Shown piece after piece: positions 7,322 to 8,592 of a stretch of DNA of 8,592 nt (the stretch's first letter is position 1; every line of letters begins with the position of its first letter). The notes below the pieces were generated by a model that saw nothing but the letters and a program-made list of their open reading frames with translations, was not told the DNA's origin and did no database searches. The stretch is from an uncultured Succinivibrio sp. (GTDB taxonomy: Bacteria; Pseudomonadota; Gammaproteobacteria; Enterobacterales; Succinivibrionaceae): the NCBI GenBank assembly GCA_902772715.1, contig CACYBT010000183.1:1-8592 (forward strand). Reading direction: 5' to 3'. Position numbers and translations under genes: made by a program.

Positions 7322-8290
7322 TTATTCCTTTTTCTCGTGATACAAAGTAGGTAATACATCACGACAGAAAAATTCTTGAGCTAAAATCATGGCGCCAAAA
7401 GTCAGAGGATCTCTAAAGTCAATATAAAGATTCCTAGCCTTATGCGCAGCAATAACTTCAGGATCATTTAAAAGTTTATAGAAATTGTCCTCATAATACT
7501 TTACCATCTCATGAGTCATACCTTTAGGACCGACAATGCCACGCAAAGATCCGTACCACTTATCATAATAGCCAAACTCATGTAAAGTAGGTACTTGTGG
7601 TAGAGTCTGCAGCCTCTTCTCAGAAAAAACACCTAAAATCTTTAAGAGCGGCTTTTCCTCACTTACCAGACTTGCAACATCACCAACCTTAGCACAACAA
7701 AAATCAACCTCGCCTTTGATAAGTGATAAAAGCTGATCGGCAGTACCATTACAGTTAATTGCTTCATACTGAAACTTGGCTGTAGAAGCAAACAACTGAG
7801 TGGCAGTGTGATTGGATGCCTGCTCACCGTTAGTACTGGCTTTGAAACCGCCGTTCCCCCGTGCTGTCTTAACAAACTCACCCAAAGAATTATAAGGAGA
7901 ATCACTTCTGACAACTACCACACTTGTTTCTGTAAGATGATTACAGATAGGCACAACATCATCAATTTTAAATACATTATGCGGTGGAATTGTATAAGAG
8001 GTAAAGGTAGGTAAATTTAAATAACCTATGGTAAGACCATCAGGTTTAGAATTAATAAGTGCTTTCCAGCCTGTAATGCCATTCTCACCAGGGATGTTTT
8101 TAATGATAAGATTATGCTTAAAATACTTTGGAGCATATTTACTCAGAATCTTAGCGCCGATATCTGTCCCCGAACCTTCCTTAAAAGAAACTATAAGAGT
8201 GATATCGGAATTAGGAACAAATTCAGCTGAATGTGCCGTAAAGCCAAACAAAACAAGAGTAATACTTGCAAAAAATAACCTAAAATTCAT
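7322..8290 (-). CDS. TctC/Bug-family periplasmic solute-binding protein
   Basis: Proteins of this family bind carboxylates or related small molecules in the periplasm for tripartite tricarboxylate transporters. I use the ATG at 8290 (322 residues) because GGGGAT lies eight bases upstream and the product then begins with a normal signal peptide: R4, hydrophobic core, cleavage after HSA near residue 22. The ATG at 8305 would add five residues but has no ribosome binding site. Family blocks are visible: ITLIVSFKEGSGTDIGAKIL (30-49), NIPGENGITG (65-74), PDGLTIGY (83-90), GEVDFCCAKVGDV (193-205) and RLQTLPQVPTLHEFGY (226-241). Five cysteines (116, 180, 198, 199, 309) in the mature part are unusual. 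No TctA or TctB membrane gene is in the window, so this is an orphan binding protein as far as can be seen. The ligand is unknown. Confidence 0.88.
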   Translation of the reverse strand: MNFRLFFASITLVLFGFTAHSAEFVPNSDITLIVSFKEGSGTDIGAKILSKYAPKYFKHNLIIKNIPGENGITGWKALINSKPDGLTIGYLNLPTFTSYTIPPHNVFKIDDVVPICNHLTETSVVVVRSDSPYNSLGEFVKTARGNGGFKASTNGEQASNHTATQLFASTAKFQYEAINCNGTADQLLSLIKGEVDFCCAKVGDVASLVSEEKPLLKILGVFSEKRLQTLPQVPTLHEFGYYDKWYGSLRGIVGPKGMTHEMVKYYEDNFYKLLNDPEVIAAHKARNLYIDFRDPLTFGAMILAQEFFCRDVLPTLYHEKKE

Positions 8291-8381
8291 ATTGACCATC
8301 CCCATATCAAAAGATTAACAAACTCAAATATATGGTAAAAAAAAACAAGGAAAGAATATGGGAAAAAGATCACGAATAATA

Positions 8382-8409
8382 AATTTAATTACCACTGAAA
8401 ATATGGCAA
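8382..8409 (-). promoter_or_regulatory. Weak candidate promoter for the TctC-like gene
   Basis: On the minus strand, TTGCCA (8404-8409) and TAAATT (8382-8387) are 16 bp apart, about 90 bp before the chosen start. The match is moderate in very AT-rich DNA. The rest of 8306-8508 shows no gene. Confidence 0.3.
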
Positions 8410-8508
8410 TATTCACGTTAAACTAATTTTAAAATGACAAAAATATAAAAATATCATTACAAAATATACAATCTGCAGTTACAGTTACAAAGTTTAATGT
8501 ATATTGAA

Positions 8509-8584
8509 TGGTGCTGATACCGAGAATCGAACTCGGGACCTCACCCTTACCAAGGGTGCGCTCTACCAACTGAGCCATATCAGC
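8509..8584 (-). tRNA. tRNA-Thr(GGT)
   Basis: The minus strand folds into a complete 76-nt cloverleaf. The acceptor stem is GCTGATA with TATCAGC, followed by discriminator A and an encoded CCA (8509-8511). The D stem is GCTC with GAGC, with a GTTGGTAG-type loop. The anticodon stem is CACCC with GGGTG around loop TTGGTAA, giving anticodon GGT (8549-8551), which reads ACC and ACT threonine codons. The T arm is CCGAG, TTCGATT, CTCGG. No stem mismatch is seen. Its 3' end faces the accessory block, the side where integrases usually recombine. Confidence 0.95.
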
Positions 8585-8592
8585 ATAAAGAA

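Noticed and set aside
8028..8318. Plus-strand open frame of 96 codons
   Set aside because: It is antisense to the TctC-like gene and its signal peptide region; no recognisable product.
8509..8526. Attachment-site duplication of the tRNA-Thr 3' end
   Set aside because: I looked by eye for the reverse-complement core GGTGCTGATACCGAG elsewhere in the window and found no second copy.

Overview
The window looks like AT-rich gammaproteobacterial chromosome. The support is a tRNA with its 3' CCA encoded, strong AGGAGG-type ribosome binding sites, and exported solute-binding proteins of the RbsB and TctC types. A gut or rumen Succinivibrionaceae-like organism is my guess and is not shown by the sequence. 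GC content and codon use were judged by eye, not computed.

Layout from left to right. (1) 1 to about 400 (minus strand) is a badly decayed DDE transposase relic, probably IS4 family, cut by the left edge; a small stem-loop follows at 519-540. (2) 625-1698 (minus) is an orphan RbsB/TorT-like sugar-type periplasmic binding protein, with its own promoter and a clear terminator. (3) 1834-4023 and 4071-5390 (both minus) form a two-gene operon. The upstream gene encodes a DUF2791/BrxD-type P-loop ATPase and the downstream gene a large Lhr-like DExH helicase. (4) 5391-5593 is a divergent promoter region carrying short repeats. (5) 5594-7270 (plus) encodes a 558-residue protein that resembles the TraI_2 domain of MobH-type relaxases, an HD-like fold, joined through a disordered linker to an unrecognised C-terminal domain. 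(6) 7322-8290 (minus) is an orphan TctC/Bug-type binding protein. (7) 8509-8584 (minus) is tRNA-Thr(GGT).

The notable part is the central three-gene block. An ATPase of this type followed by a helicase of this type matches the SngB-SngC half of the Shango anti-phage system, and also the brxD-brxHI pair of type 2 BREX. The usual partners are absent from the window: TerB-domain SngA for Shango, and BrxC, PglX and PglZ for BREX. In their place a divergently transcribed TraI_2-like protein shares the control region. I infer a candidate variant defence module in which this protein supplies the sensor or effector role. The alternative is a partial or orphan cassette beside an unrelated gene. The block sits between two unrelated transporter-type genes, with a tRNA on one side and an IS relic on the other, which fits an accessory insertion. 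No attachment-site duplication was found.
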